From assembly GCA_965112735.1 (NCBI GenBank), contig OZ218960.1:1550001-1614000 (forward strand): a stretch of 64,000 nucleotides of DNA. The letters run 5' to 3'. A program made the position numbers and the translations under genes. How positions within the stretch are numbered: the first letter of the stretch is position 1; each line of letters starts with the position of its first letter. The notes beneath the pieces were generated by a model. That model did no database searches. It was not told where the DNA came from and saw only the letters and a program-made list of their open reading frames with translations. Shown here one piece after another: positions 1 to 12,211 of this stretch. The DNA is from Phaeosaccion multiseriatum (lineage: Eukaryota; Ochrophyta, other classes).

Positions 1-10
1 TGTTCATCAA

Positions 11-110
11 TAGGCCTAGGCCGGGGGGGGTGCCCCAAAAATAGGCCTAGGCCGGGGGCCTGCGGCCCCCCTAGCACTAGGCCGGCCAAATTTCGACTCT
101 AGGCCTAGGC
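11..110. repeat. Short GC-rich palindromic direct repeats
   Basis: The 17-mer TAGGCCTAGGCCGGGGG occurs at 11-27 and 42-58, and its first 11 bases recur at 100-110. The unit contains the palindromes TAGGCCTA and GGCC. The function is unknown. Confidence 0.6.
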
Positions 111-991
111 TTCTAGGCCAGTCTGGGGCCGATATATAGCCCGCCTCTAGGCAGCCTCCCAGTGACCGTGGGCGCGTGCGTGGTGCCGCCCAGCCATCTG
201 TAGGTCTGCACTCCTCGTAGGGCCAGCGAGGCGGAAGAGACAACACGAACAAAGTCTACTCCTCACTTCCAATCCCAGCCATGCAATGAAACTGACTACT
301 CTTTGCACTCTGGGCACTCCCACCGTCCGCCTAGTTGGCTGGCGCCGACCGACTGTCTTCGCCTCCCTCTTTGCTCATGACCCTCTCGGCCCATCGTCCA
401 CTCGCAGCCGTCATCTTGTCCGGCCATTGCAATGGGGGCAACGCTGTAGCCGGAACAGCAGCGGCAGCAGAGGCCATGAGCAAGCAGGAGAGGTTTGAAA
501 TCTGGGGAAATATTACTTTTAGTACCTTACGTAAGTATACATCACCCAAGGGAATTGGGTGTCTGTCCCCTGGGGAAATGGCCCCCCCCTCGCCCCCCCC
601 CCCCTTTTTCCACTTTCCAGAGGTGCGTGTGACTTTCTGCTCAGCGTCCAGAGTAGCCATAGGTAAGGGAGGCACAATAAAGCCAATTAGCTGTCGTTCA
701 CTCAGGTTTTACTCTTACGAAAATACAAAATACTTCGAAGTACAAGATACACGCACGTACAAGCAAGAGAGGATATTGAAAAAAAAGCATACTAGAGATG
801 TCCCCCCCCCCCCTCGACCCCCCTTCAACAGCGTTGGTCGACTTTAGGTGGCCACCCCCATGCTTGTCCTGGCTGCTGCGGCAGCAGCGGTTCAAGGCGT
901 TAGCCCCCAGATGAAATCGGCCCCGACTGCAAGCTAGCTAGTCGAGCTGCTGCACACGTCAGCGGTGTACCGCCTCCGGCCGATCCTAAGA
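111..991. other. Region without a convincing gene
   Basis: Several short overlapping ORFs exist on both strands, but none shows a recognisable domain. The least unlikely is a minus-strand ORF from an ATG at 477 to a stop at 331 (48 residues, Ala-rich start); nothing supports it beyond being open. C-rich runs lie at 584-604 and 802-813. The stretch may include downstream sequence of the ankyrin gene's neighbour or an exon of a gene that starts outside the window. Confidence 0.4.
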
Positions 992-1421
992 CTACTTCGT
1001 CCCTGCTGCTATCGCACCTTCAAGCAGCCTCACCACTGCCACGTGCCCGGCTGCGGTGGCCAGTTCGCGAGCCGTCTCTCCGGCGCTGTTCGTAGCGTCC
1101 ACTCTCGCCCCTCGGGACAGAAGAAGCGCCGTCGCCTTCACCGCTCCACCCGCGGCAGCGAGGTGCAGCGCAGTGAAGCCGAGGCAATTCGCCGCCTCAA
1201 TGCTCCCGTTAGAGTCGAGGAGGCGCTTCACCACCTGCCAGTGCTCCCCCTGGGCAGCGCAGTGTAGAGCCGTGTTCTTATCCGGCTCTCGCCTCGCCTC
1301 AATGTCCGCTCCCGCGAGCAGGAGCCGGCCCACGAGGCACTCGTGCCCGAGTCGAGCCGCCATGTGGAGACATGTCTCCGTCTCTGCCTTCGTCTCCTCG
1401 GAGCTCTTTCCAGCCCCGCTG

Positions 1422-1452
<31 letters not shown>

Positions 1453-4400
1453 ATGCACCAGTACCACTTCTCTTCTCGTCGTCCTCGTCTACCGAATCCA
1501 CAAAGGCAAGAAGCATGCGTCGCGTCCCGTGAACAAAATACAGAGAGAGGGGCCGCTTCATCTCCTCGCCGGAGCGATCAAAAGTAGGAGGATGCTTCCT
1601 CTTCTCCTCCTCCTCCTCCTTGCCCACTACCCCCTGCTGCCGCTCCCCCCCCCCTACTTCTTCTCCGCCGGCGCCATTGTCATCGCCTTTCTTGTACCGC
1701 GTATACCTCGTATGCACGCTTGCGCCCCTCTCCATAAAGAGCATTGCTGCGTCCGTATGCCCCGCCAACACGGCACTGAGCAGCAACCGCTCGAAGGGAA
1801 TCATGCACGAAAGAGTCCGCCCCTCCCCAACCTCCGGACGGCCGCAGCATCGCGACCCCCTGCTCTCTCGCCGCAGTGCTTCTCCTCTCGCTAGCGCATC
1901 TACTGCTGTCTCACCACCACTGATGCTCTCCGGCCCCTGGCTCGTCCCAGCCGGAGGCTCCCCGAAGGCCCGCTTGTTCCGCCCCCCGGCCGATCGATGC
2001 CGCCACTGCTTCTGCAGCTTGCTGCTGCTGCTGCTGCTGTTGCTGCTGCAACCCCCCCCACTCATCTGCACCAGTTGCACGACTGCAGCTGCCGAAGCAG
2101 TAGTAGCCTCTGTCTCGTCCAGCACCAGGGGAGCAGACCCCGACCCCGACCTTGACTCCGATCTCGATTCCGACTTGTCACTAGCAGCGACAGGGGCCTG
2201 CTCGGACCCTCCTGCAGTGGCACTGGTGGTAGGGGCGGCCAGTGTGGTACAGCCGGCAATCTCCACGGCGCCCTTCATGAGTATGTAGACCTGACCCACG
2301 TCGCACTTCCTGCCCTCCGCGCACGTTCTCCACACGTGCTCCCGGCCGGCGTCTGAGCGAGTGGGTCGGTTGCGTTCCAAGGACAAGGTATCAAGCGGGT
2401 TGATATATGCGAGTCAGGCAGTGAGCGAGTCGACGACGACTGAAAGAGCAACGAGTGGAGCCAAACGTCCAAAGAGCGAAAGAGCGAAAGAGCTGAGCTG
2501 GTGAGGACGTCGTCGTGACACCATTTGTTCGCGTCTTGCCTCTTCCCACTTGAAAATGTACACACTGCCAATGTGGGGGGGGGCGGGGGGGGGGGGGGCT
2601 TCTGCAAGTTTGATACGCTCGTGCAAGAGCACATCCCAACCCGGCCACCCCCCCACTAACTCACTCACTCACAGCCACCACCCCCCCACTCACTCACTCA
2701 CTCACAGCCACCCCCCCACTAACTCACTCACTCACAGCCACCACCCCCCCACTAACTCACTCACTCACAGCCACCACCTCCCGCTCACTCACAGCCACCC
2801 CCCCACTCACTCACTCACTCACCCGCGAGCAACAGCGACACGGGGCCTGCACTAGCGACGTCAATGGGCGTGAGCCCCTGCGCGTCCCTCGTAAACGGAT
2901 TGGCGCCCCTCTGCAGGAGCACGCAGGTGGTGCTGAAGTGCCCGTGCCGAGCGGCGCAGTGCAGCGGGGTCACTAGCTGCGGGTAGGAGCGCTCATCGAC
3001 GAGGGCCCCGGAGTCGGCGAGGAGTATGACCATTGGGCGATTACCTTCATGTGCTGCCGAATCAAACGGCAATGGATGGGGGGTGGAAAGAGGAGGAAGG
3101 GGAAGGGTACGTGAGCTGCCTATAAAGAAAGATCATGTGCTGCCGAATCAAACGGCAATGGATGGGGGGTGGAAAGAGGAGGAAGGGGAAGGGTACGTGA
3201 GCTGCCTATCTTTGGTGGCGAGGCCTGAGGGTGAGGGTGGGTGGTCGCAAGTCGAGGCGCCGCCTTTACAAAGCGTGAACTATGAAGCGTGTCATTCAAG
3301 CGTGGTTGCTGGCTCTTGCTATGCTGCAGCACTAGCACTAGCACTAGCACAAGCAGAAGGGCGCACAGTCGTCAAGGCAGCGGCAGACAAGCCGGTGGAG
3401 GACGAGTCGCCGGAGCACCACCCATCCGTACCTGCAAAGTGTAGCGGGGTGTACCTCCACTTGTCGGGCTCTCGAGCAAGGCCGGCCGGCGTCATTGCAC
3501 TCACTCCGGGCAGCTTCAGCAGACGTGCCGCCGCTTCTGTGTCGCCGGCTATGGCCAAGTGGTGCAAAGCCCGCTCGGGCGGTCGGTCCCCTTCCCTCAT
3601 GAGCAGAGAGGCGATGGTGAAAAAGTCTCTGCACGAGAAGGGCAGGAGGTGGAGAGGAGTGGCCCCGGTTGAGCTCTGAGCCAAGGCATTCGCGCCTCTG
3701 CGAAGCAACAAGCGGGTGGTGGGGAGGTCTCCCGCTGCTACGGCCAAGTGGAGCGGAGTGAGGCCTTCCCTTCCTGCGGCATGATGATCTGTCGCATTCA
3801 CGTCTGCGCCCTTGTCGAGCAGGCGCGTGACTTCCCTCGGGGGAGGAAGCTCAAAGTCGTGGAGGTCCCCCCTGGGTGTAAATGTCACTGCGGCCGCCAA
3901 GCAGTCAAGGAGGGCTTTGTTCAGATCCGCAACTGGTGAGAGGAAGCGGAGGAGGAGGAGGAGGAGGAGGAGGAGGAGGAGGAGGAGGAGGAGGAGGAGG
4001 AGGAGGAGGAGGAGGAGGAGGAGGAGGAGGAGGAGGAGGAGGAGGAGGAGGAGGAGGAGGAGGAGGAGGAGGAGGAGGAGGAGGAGGAGGAGGAGGAGGA
4101 GGAGGAGGAGGAGGAGGAGGAGGAGGAGGAGGAGGAGGAGGAGGAGGAGGAGGAGGAGGAGGAGGAGGAGGAGGAGGAGGAGGAGGAGGAGGAGGAGGAG
4201 GAGGAGGAGGAGGAGGAGGAGGAGGAGGAGGAGGAGGAGGAGGAGGAGGAGGAGGAGGAGGAGGAGGAGGAGGAGGAGGAGGAGGAGGAGGAGGAGGATG
4301 GCACCAGTCAGTTACGCACTTCGCGGGGAAGGGGGCGAAGCAAAAGGTCACAGTAGTGTGTGAAAAGTGGTAAAAAGGGGAAAGGAGAACCCAATTGTGT

Positions 4401-5052
4401 ATGGCTGTAGCTCAGCGCAGCACTTGCCTGATCTGACCGTATTGCCTGGCGCCCGTTGTGGGGGGGGCGGCTGAGGGGTCGACGCGGGGGGGGCAGAGGT
4501 CGCAGTCGACGCCAAGGACGGAGCGGTGGTGGCAGTGGCTTTGTCAATCGTGGGAAGGGAAGCTGGTTGCTCCTTCTTGTCAGCCGCTTCATGTTGCCCC
4601 ACCGCCCGCAGCAGCTGGATGTGGGCCTTCTTGGAGGAGGAGGGCGAGCAAGGGGCGCGTGACAGCACCTCCGAAAGGCTCCATCGTCGCTCCTCTTCAC
4701 CGGACTCCCGCGGCTCCTGATGAGGGTGATGCTCGCTCTCCGATTTAACGTCGCTGTCGGGGCTGGGGACTCCGGCGACTTCTTGGGTGATGAAGAAGGA
4801 GGGCGGAAGAGGCGGGAGGAATCGGTCGGGCCCGTACGGGCCAGCACTCTCACCCTCCCCGTGGGAATCCACTTCTGAGGCGGTAGCGCTTGGGGCCACG
4901 CCAACCTCCTCTTCTCCTTGCAGGCTTCCTACTGCTGCGGAGGCCTCAAAAGAGACACAAGACGAACGACAAAGGGCACTGCGCGGGGGGGTGGCAGGAG
5001 ACACGTCCAGGCGCCTTCGCGAGAGGCATGGTTGCTTCGTCTCGTCCTCCAT
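992..5052 (-). CDS. Ankyrin-repeat protein, four exons, 905 aa
   Basis: Exons, in order of transcription: 5052-4428, 3932-3432, 3053-2823, 2352-992. All phases agree and the total is 2,718 nt. Exon 1 encodes a low-complexity, Pro/Ser/acidic N-terminus of about 208 residues. Exons 2 and 3 encode a first ankyrin block (about residues 225-450) with clear TPLHLAVAAGDLPTTRLLL and TPLHCAARHGHFSTTCVLL helices; one repeat is split across the exon 2/3 junction and reads perfectly only when spliced (YTPLHFA-AHEGNRP). Exon 4 has a disordered stretch with a poly-Ala run, then a second block of about four repeats up to the C-terminus (TALHCAAQGEHWQVV, TALHLAAAGG). Ankyrin repeats bind proteins; no enzymatic domain is visible and the partner is unknown. 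Intron 1 appears to use a GC donor (CAG|GCAAGTG) and ends in a 350-nt (TCC)n tract. The choice of the ATG at 5052 is the least certain point. Confidence 0.8.
2657..2822. repeat. (CTCA)n / 30-40 bp minisatellite after a donor site
   Basis: Blocks of CTCACTCACTCACAGCCACC separated by C-runs fill the start of ankyrin intron 3. On the transcribed strand the intron opens GGGTGAGTGAGTGAG, so the repeat continues the donor sequence. Confidence 0.75.
3048..3211. repeat. Tandem duplication (period 86 bp) of a 3' splice site
   Basis: The roughly 77-bp segment beginning CATGTGCTGCCGAATC at 3048 is repeated at 3134. The first copy holds the acceptor of ankyrin exon 3 (tcggcag|CACATGAAGG on the minus strand). 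The duplicated copy therefore provides a second potential acceptor inside intron 2. Confidence 0.8.
3947..4299. repeat. (GGA)n microsatellite, about 350 bp
   Basis: A near-perfect GGA tract lies inside ankyrin intron 1. On the transcribed strand it is (TCC)n and runs almost to the CAG acceptor at 3935-3933, so it supplies an extreme polypyrimidine tract. The long poly-Gly, poly-Arg, poly-Pro and poly-Ser reading frames across it are artefacts. Confidence 0.95.
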
Positions 5053-5535
5053 TATCAGCGCGGGCGATGCGTTGCTGAGCGCTGTGCCCCTTCGCGACCG
5101 TTGAGTTCCGCTCTAGCCCTTGGCTGGTTGCTTCCTCGCGAGAGGGGTGCTTCTGACTTGCTGGGGCCTTCCTTTCGCCCCTGCCGACGCCGAGCACAGA
5201 GAAAGGCCAAGGCGCAGACGAGCGACATAGAAGTGGTCCGTGAGTAGCACATGAAGATAGGAGTACGAGAGGAACGGAGGGAGGGAGAAGATCCTTTCTT
5301 GAAGCAAGCAATCGGCCGACAGCAGCCAACCAAAAAGGGCACGGAAGAGGAGGGAAAGCAAAAAGGGAGATATAACAACGCACACACGAGAGTAGACTCT
5401 TACTTGGTGAGTTAAGCGGGTCTCCAGCTGCTGTCTTGTTTCGTTGAGGGGAGGAGAGGCGATAAGCCGGGGGGAAAAGTAAAGAAAGGGGTCTCACCTT
5501 ACGTAATTTGTGAATCTTACGCAACCATCGCCCCA

Positions 5536-6021
5536 ATGAAAACCGCGCTTTGTCTCTCGCTAGGATGGGCGCCTGCTGCTCCTCTGCTGCTACTACTGCG
5601 GTGGGGCCCTTTTGGCCTGTTCTGCCTTCGCCTTTACCGCTCCTGCTGCCCTCTCCGGCCAATCCCATGTCAATCTCAAGGCCTCACTGAGAGAGAGAGA
5701 GAAGGGGAATTAAGAAACCTCAGAAGCCGCTCCAGCAGGAGAAGAAACAGCAGCGGAAGGAGCAGCAGACGTAGCAGTGGAGGGAGTAGGCTGCACATCT
5801 TCCCGGTACCCGATGGACCTCCTGCCAAAGCGCCTGCTGAGGAGCTACTTCCCAAGACCACGCCGGAGCAAGCGGCGGCCACCGTGGTTTGGTTCAACCA
5901 AGGAGACCTGCAGATGTGTGATCACGATGCTCTGCAGGTACGAGTGGTTGGTACCTTTGGGCGAAGAGAAGAGAAGGAGATGTGCGCGGCCACGGTGAAG
6001 GGGGGTTGAGATTTTATTGGA

Positions 6022-6069
<48 letters not shown>

Positions 6070-6945
6070 ATCTCTCTCCCTCTCTCTTCCCCTCCCCTTT
6101 CCGCAGGCCGCAGCCCCCGCTGAGGTGGTGCTATCCGTCTTTGTGTTCAACAGCGAGGAGCTCCACCGGGAGCATCCGCTGGTAGTGGGTGGTTCAGACT
6201 TTTAGGACTGTGACCTCCATCGTCTTGCAGGCCGATAGCACAGCCGAGACTGCTAATCAAACTGTGCAGGAGCTGAGGGAAGGAGGGAGGGAGGGAGGGG
6301 AGGGAGGGGATGGGCATCTGCCTCCGCTTCATCTGTGCTCTTGCAAGGAAGTCGTCACCACTATGCAGGTAAGAGAGTAGGGAGGGGGAGATGGATTTGG
6401 GATTTGGAGAGGGAGGAGGGGGAAGGAGAGGGGAGGGGGGGACTTTTTAATTCGGTGCATGTGTGGACTCCTTTTCTCTTCCGCTCCATACCCTTTCCTT
6501 TCGCCCCTCGGCCTCTCAACGTGGTTTGTATGGCTATCTTCCTACCTCCATGTCTCGTTCAGCTCCTCACTTACATCTTCTCCCCCCCCCTCCCTCCTCC
6601 TCCTCCTCCTCCTCCTCCTCCTCCTCCTCCTCCTCCTCCTCCTCCTCCTCCTCCTCCTCCTCCTCCTCCTCCTCCTCCTCCTCCTCCTCCTCCTCCTCCT
6701 CCTCCTGCTGCTCCTCCTCCTGCTCCTGCTCCTGCTCCTCCTGCTCCTCCTCTTCCTCCTCCTCCTCCTCCTCCTCCTCCTCCTCCTACTCGTCATCTTC
6801 CCAACAGGGGCATGATTTTTTGCTGAGAGAGACGTCGAGGCATCGAAGGCGGCATTTTCCCAACCTGAGGAGCACGGCCCTACCAAAGGAGAAGCAGCGG
6901 CAGCAGCAACAGCAGCAGCAACAGCAGCAGCAACAGCAGCAGTGA
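5536..6945 (+). CDS. Photolyase/cryptochrome-like N-terminal fragment (possible gene relic)
   Basis: Candidate exons 5536-5937, 6107-6181, 6231-6368 and 6808-6945 are all phase 0 and give about 250 residues. The exon 1/2 junction reads TVVWFNQGDLQMCDHDAL then AAAPAEVVLSVFVFNSEEL. This resembles the first beta strand, the WFR-DLR loop and the second strand of the photolyase/cryptochrome alpha/beta domain. The family's conserved WFRxDLR is altered to WFNQGDLQ, and no FAD-binding helical domain follows; exon 4 ends in poly-Gln and a stop. The N-terminus (MKTALCLSLG...) is hydrophobic and could be a signal peptide. Introns 1 and 3 end in (TC)n and (CTC)n tracts. This may be a pseudogene, a decayed duplicate, or a gene whose true downstream exons were missed. 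The spliced structure is inferred. Confidence 0.4.
6023..6066. repeat. (TC)n microsatellite before a candidate acceptor
   Basis: The CT dinucleotide run is followed by further pyrimidine-rich sequence and CCGCAG at 6101-6106. Confidence 0.9.
6590..6790. repeat. (CTC)n microsatellite with CTG interruptions
   Basis: About 200 bp of CTC repeats, interrupted by CTG near 6706-6745, end at the CCCAACAG acceptor at 6807. Confidence 0.95.
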
Positions 6946-7909
6946 CATGAGGGGGGGCAGAAGTGGGTGCCAGACCCCCATTCGAGGTTAGGTCTTGCAA
7001 ATGGCACGGATGGAGCTGCCGTTACACTGTGGGAGGAAGCACAGATCCAGAAGCCCCGGCACTGCTCGTGGTGAGGGACGGAGGGAGGGAGGGAGGGAGG
7101 GAGGGAGCCAGGGGGGGGGGGGGGGTATTGAAGGAAGGAGAGAGAGAAGGGGAGGGAGGAGGCAAGAGTAAGTGGAGGGAGAGAGCTGTGTATTTGGAGC
7201 ACTTGTGTGTAGGGTGTGAAGCTGGCCTACCTGCTGCTGGTGCCCTCCACCCACCACTCCGGCCGGGGAGTCGTGCGACCCGCTGGTCCGCTGGTCTGGC
7301 GTCCGCCCTGCCACCCTTGGCGCAAGGAAGATAACTCACGACTGGAGAGAGGCCCAATACCCACTACCCACTACCCACTACCCACCTATTGAGCTTTCTC
7401 TGGCACTCATTTCTCGCGGCCCTGCTGTCCTTCCAATCCACTCTTGTGTCTTCTCTTTCTCAGCAACAGCGCCCGAAGCAGAGGAAGCGCGGAGTCCTTG
7501 GGCACGGCACGGTTAGACGGCAGGCAGTCCTTCGGCACGGCACGGTTAGACGGCAAGCAGCCCTTCCTCCGTGCTTACAGTGTTCGCAACAGGATGACTT
7601 TCGTCATCACGAGCACCAACCGCACCGCTTTAGAGGGAGGCAGTCCGAAAGACGAGTCAGGCAGTGCTTGTAACGACAAAGTCAAAGGGGCTCACAAGAG
7701 GTGGGTTGTTAAAGGGTCAGACAGGCAGGGAGGGCGAGAAGGGCTTTGCTGTCGACATGGCGGAGGCCGTGCCTGCTCTGGGCAGGGCTGTGGCATTTGT
7801 TCTCTGGGCAGGGCTGTGGCATTTGTTCTCTGGGCAGGGCTGTGGTATTTGTTCAGGAGCTTACGGACTCGGTACTCGTGCGCTTGAAGTGAGTGCGGAT
7901 TATGGATAG

Positions 7910-7947
<38 letters not shown>

Positions 7948-8064
7948 TGAAAGGCAATGGAGAGTGGGAGAGAGGAAGGGGGATGACACGTGGCAAGAAA
8001 GTATGGGAGAGGAAAGGAGGTATGTGCGTTGACCAGCCACGGCGCCAAAGAAGGTAAGAACCTC
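6946..8064. other. Satellite-rich stretch with no clear gene
   Basis: It contains a GGGA run (7079-7107), two copies of a 31-nt-spaced repeat based on GGCACGGCACGGTTAGACGG (about 7503-7560), three tandem copies of a 26-bp unit (CTGGGCAGGGCTGTGGCATT core, about 7775-7855), and a (TG)n run at 7912-7945. Plus-strand ORFs at 7389-7673 and 7444-7887 are open but match no family I recognise. They could be later exons of the preceding photolyase-like gene, but no photolyase motif is visible. Confidence 0.5.
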
Positions 8065-8065
8065 T

Positions 8066-8592
8066 GGTCGTCAAGTAGAGGGCTGAGCTGAGCATGTACT
8101 TCAAGTATGTTATTAGTTATTAGAGCTTATGGGCTCAGTATTGGTCAAGTAGAGGGATGTAGCATCATGTATGTTATTAGTTATTAGAGCTTATGGGCTC
8201 AGTATTGGTCAAGTAGAGGGATGTAGCATCATGTATGTTATTAGTTATTAGAGCTTATGGGCTCAGTATTGGTCAAGTAGAGGGATGTAGCATCATGTAT
8301 GTTATTAGTTATTAGAGCTTATGGGCTCAGTATTGGTCAAGTAGAGGGATGTAGCATCATGTATGTTATTAGTTATTAGAGCTTATGGGCTCAGTATTGG
8401 TCAAGTAGAGGGATGTAGCATCATGTATGTTATTAGTTATTAGAGCTTATGGGCTCAGTATTGGTCAAGTAGAGGGATGTAGCATCATGTATGTTATTAG
8501 TTATTAGAGCTTATGGGCTCAGTATTGGTCAAGTAGAGGGATGTAGCATCATGTATGTTATTAGTTATTAGAGCTTATGGGCTCAGTATTGG
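8066..8592. repeat. 64-bp minisatellite, about 8 copies
   Basis: The unit starting GGTCAAGTAGAGGGATGTAG recurs at 8143, 8207, 8271, 8335, 8399, 8463 and 8527, exactly 64 bp apart and almost without mismatches, with a diverged partial copy at the left edge. It is less GC-rich than the flanks. Near-identity suggests recent expansion. No ORF spans it. Confidence 0.95.
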
Positions 8593-9351
8593 CGCGCTTG
8601 AGGTGAGTGGTAGCCAACCATGGAAAGACGTGTGTGTGTGGTGTATGGCTATGGAGGGTGGTGTGTTGTGGGAGAGGAGAGGAGGTCAATAGTAGGAGAG
8701 GGAGTAGGAAAGGATACAAATGGGTGGGGAAGGGAGTGAAGTGAACCGTAGGGTGGGTGTTGGTTGAGCTAGACTAGAGTGGGCGGGCTGTGGCGTGAGG
8801 GCTGTGGCAAGCAAGCAGGTGATGTGATCAAAGGAGGAGTGGGCACCTCCCGCGGTGCACAGAAGAAGCTTTGCCGCGTTGGAGAGTTTGATGTAAGCAG
8901 GCAAAGGGAGGGATGAACGGCATGTGCAAGAGGCGTGCGCGCATTCGCAGGGGAGGCGGAGGAGAGAGACAGCGCTCAAGAATCCCTACGCTATGCTACA
9001 GCCCACAATGGCCGCGAGGAGGAGGAGGAGGAGGAGGAGGAGGAGGAGGAGGAGGAGGAGGAGGAGGAGGCGTCCGTGGGAAGGAAGCGTAAGAAGCGAG
9101 GAGCGAGGAGGAAGCCACGCACACGCACCACCTCTCGGCCTGCCTGCCGCAGCTGTGCTCGTGGGCAGGGAGGGCAAGAGGAGGAACACCCCAGCAGCCG
9201 TAGCCCAGGATAGAGCAAGAGGAAGACACTCCGTGTGGGGGATGAAGTCCAGCTGCCCAAGCGATTCTGAAAGGCACCCTATCATTGGGTGGATAGAGTA
9301 GATAGATAGATAGATAAATAGATAGATAGATAGAAATATAGATAGATAGAT

Positions 9352-9430
<79 letters not shown>

Positions 9431-10299
9431 TGCTGCGCCGATGTGCTCTGAGCGGCTGCAGCGAGTCCACGCTCTAGGGTTTGCATGAGGGTGTGAGCGC
9501 TCAAGCACACGGGTGAGGTGGAGTTGCTAAGCATGGCCTCGATGGGAAGGCTGCGCCAGCTGCCAGCAGTGGGTTCACAATCAACAGACAGAGGAGGGTC
9601 GCCGTCACCTCAGCGGCTGCAGTTGGTGATACAGCATTGACAGAGGACCCCCGGGGGGGCAGAATCCTCCTCTCAGTACTGTACTACTTGGAACTCGGCA
9701 CGAGGGGCTGTTAGTACATAGTACAAGCTTGTTACCCTCTCGCTCTCTGTACGTAGTACTACACTTTGTATTTTGCCAAACGAAGGCGTACAGTACCTCT
9801 CTTTGTATCAAACTTTTACACAGTACATATAAAATATGTATATTCTGCCACTGTAATAATAATACCCATTCCCTCCTCTCCTCTCCTCGAAAGCGTGACG
9901 GTCAGCCCCCCCTTCCTATTTATCCTCCTTCCCTTCACACTACACGCTTCTACTCTACCTCACTCACTCACTCAACCACTCACTCACTCACTCACTCACT
10001 CACTCACTCACTCACTCCCTCACTCCCTCACTCACTCACTCACTCCCTCTCTCACTCACTCCCTCACTCACTCCCTCACTCACTCACTCCCTCACCCACT
10101 CACTCCCTCCCTCACTCACTCACTCTCTCACTCACTCACCCACTCACTCACTCACTCTCTCACTCACTCACTCACTCTCTCACTCACTCACTCACTCACT
10201 CCCTCACTCACTCACTCACTCCCTCTCTCACTCACTCCCTCACTCACTCCCTCACTCACTCACTCCCTCACTCACTCACTCACTCACTCACTCACTCAA
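8593..10299. other. Intergenic satellite DNA
   Basis: It holds (GGA)n at 9017-9069, (GATA)n at 9297-9430, one copy of the dispersed GTTGGTGATAC element at 9620-9632, and a long (CTCA)n array with CTCC interruptions at 9957-10309. An ORF from 9534 could encode a 34-residue peptide ending just after the element (QLVIQH), but it has no other support. No gene is recognised. Confidence 0.5.
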
Positions 10300-12178
10300 T
10301 CACTCATCGTCCATCCTATACGAGCTCTGCACAGGCGAGACCCTCCGTCTCGGACTTGCCCTTGTCTGTCGTCTCTGCTTTTGGTTGTCCACGGCCCCCA
10401 TGACAATACCCAACAGGACGGTTATCGCACTCGCGATGGAGGCAGATATCACCACCACGTTCTTTGTACCGGGTACAGGGCTGTTGTCATCATCCTCCTC
10501 ATCATCGCCGCCAACTGTATCAGCATCCGTATCCCCAGTGACTAGACTGCTCACCAAGATCCCGTCCGTGCTGCTGGCCCCAAACTCAAATTTCAAGCCG
10601 TAGACGACCACCCCATCTTCAAGCGGCACAATGCCCTCGCTCCAGTGGCAATAACCACTGCTGCTGCACCCCGAATCGGCCTGCGCAGTGAGACTGAGGG
10701 TTTCCACGGCTGTCACGTTACGACCATCCAGCTCAATCACCACCTCGTCCTCCTCGTCCATCCTTCGGAGGCTGAATGGGCCTGTGAGGAGACCTTGGAG
10801 GGTTGGTTCTCGGCTTTCTCTCAGATGGCGACTCCGCCTCCGACGACGGCTGCTGACTTGATCCGCATCGGCATAGGCAGTAACGATGGTGTCCGCTGTG
10901 GCTGAGTCTGTGAAGGGAAGCAAGAGCAGTAGCAGCAGTTGGTGATACATGAGAAGCAGCAGTTGCAGTTGGTGATACAGCAGGGGGAGCAGTAGCAGCA
11001 GCAGTAATAGTTGTTGATACAGCGGCAGTAGGGGGGAGGTAGGAGGGGGGCGTCAAGATCGCAGGGGGGGGTGTGCGAGGAGGCAAGGGAGGCAAAAGGG
11101 TTATAACAACTCACATACACACACACACACACACTTCCACACAACCTCAGAGACAGAGACCCCCCCCACACACATCCATCTACTCACACACCTAACCACA
11201 TGAACACACACACTTCCATCTACTCACACACCTAACCACATGAACACACACACATCCATCTACTCACACACCTAACCACATGAACACACACACATCCATC
11301 TACTCACACACCTAACCACATGAACACACACACTTCCATCTACTCACACACCTAACCACATGAACACACACACTTCCATCTACTCACGCACCTAACCACA
11401 TGAACACACACATCCATCTACTCACACACCTAACCACATGAACACACACATCCATCTACTCACACACCTAACCACATGAACACACACATCCATCTACTCA
11501 CACACCTAACCACATGAACACACACATCCATCTACTCACACACCTAACCATATGAACACACACATCCATCTACTCACACACCTAACCACATGAACACACA
11601 CACCCATCTACTCACACACCTAACCACATGAACACACACACGCATACACACGCACACACACGCGCACACACGCACACACGCGCACCCTCACAACACACAA
11701 ACACCCACCCACCCACCCACACACACACACATATATATATATACACACACATATATATATACACACGTACAGTAGAAGGCGGCCCCGACGTCGATGCCCC
11801 CCTGGAACGTGATGAAGGAGACAGGCTCTGAGAAGAGAAGGACGCTGTCCTCGTCGTTGGGTGCGTTATCGAAGGCCACCTCCCCACCCACATCCGTGTC
11901 CACCACCTGAAGAACAGATGTAGGGAGTAAGTAAATGAATGTTCGTGCTAGTAGGCTACTTCTTGGTGTAAGTTAGTGGTTGGGGTAGTGGGCAGTTTAG
12001 TGGGTTGACACAAGCTCTTCGTAAGTCAGTTACGCATGCAAATGCATACACCTACACACGCACACACGTACACACGTACATATATGCATAACCCTACACA
12101 GATACATACATACACACACATACATACATACATACATACATACATACATACATACATACATACATACATACACACGTA

Positions 12179-12211
<33 letters not shown>

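Noticed and set aside
4946-5668. Minus-strand ORF of 240 codons upstream of the ankyrin gene
   Set aside because: No domain is visible, its composition is typical of non-coding frames, and it overlaps the ankyrin first exon and the photolyase-like exon.
8066-8592. CRISPR-like array
   Set aside because: The repeats are directly tandem with no variable spacers, in a eukaryotic nuclear context.
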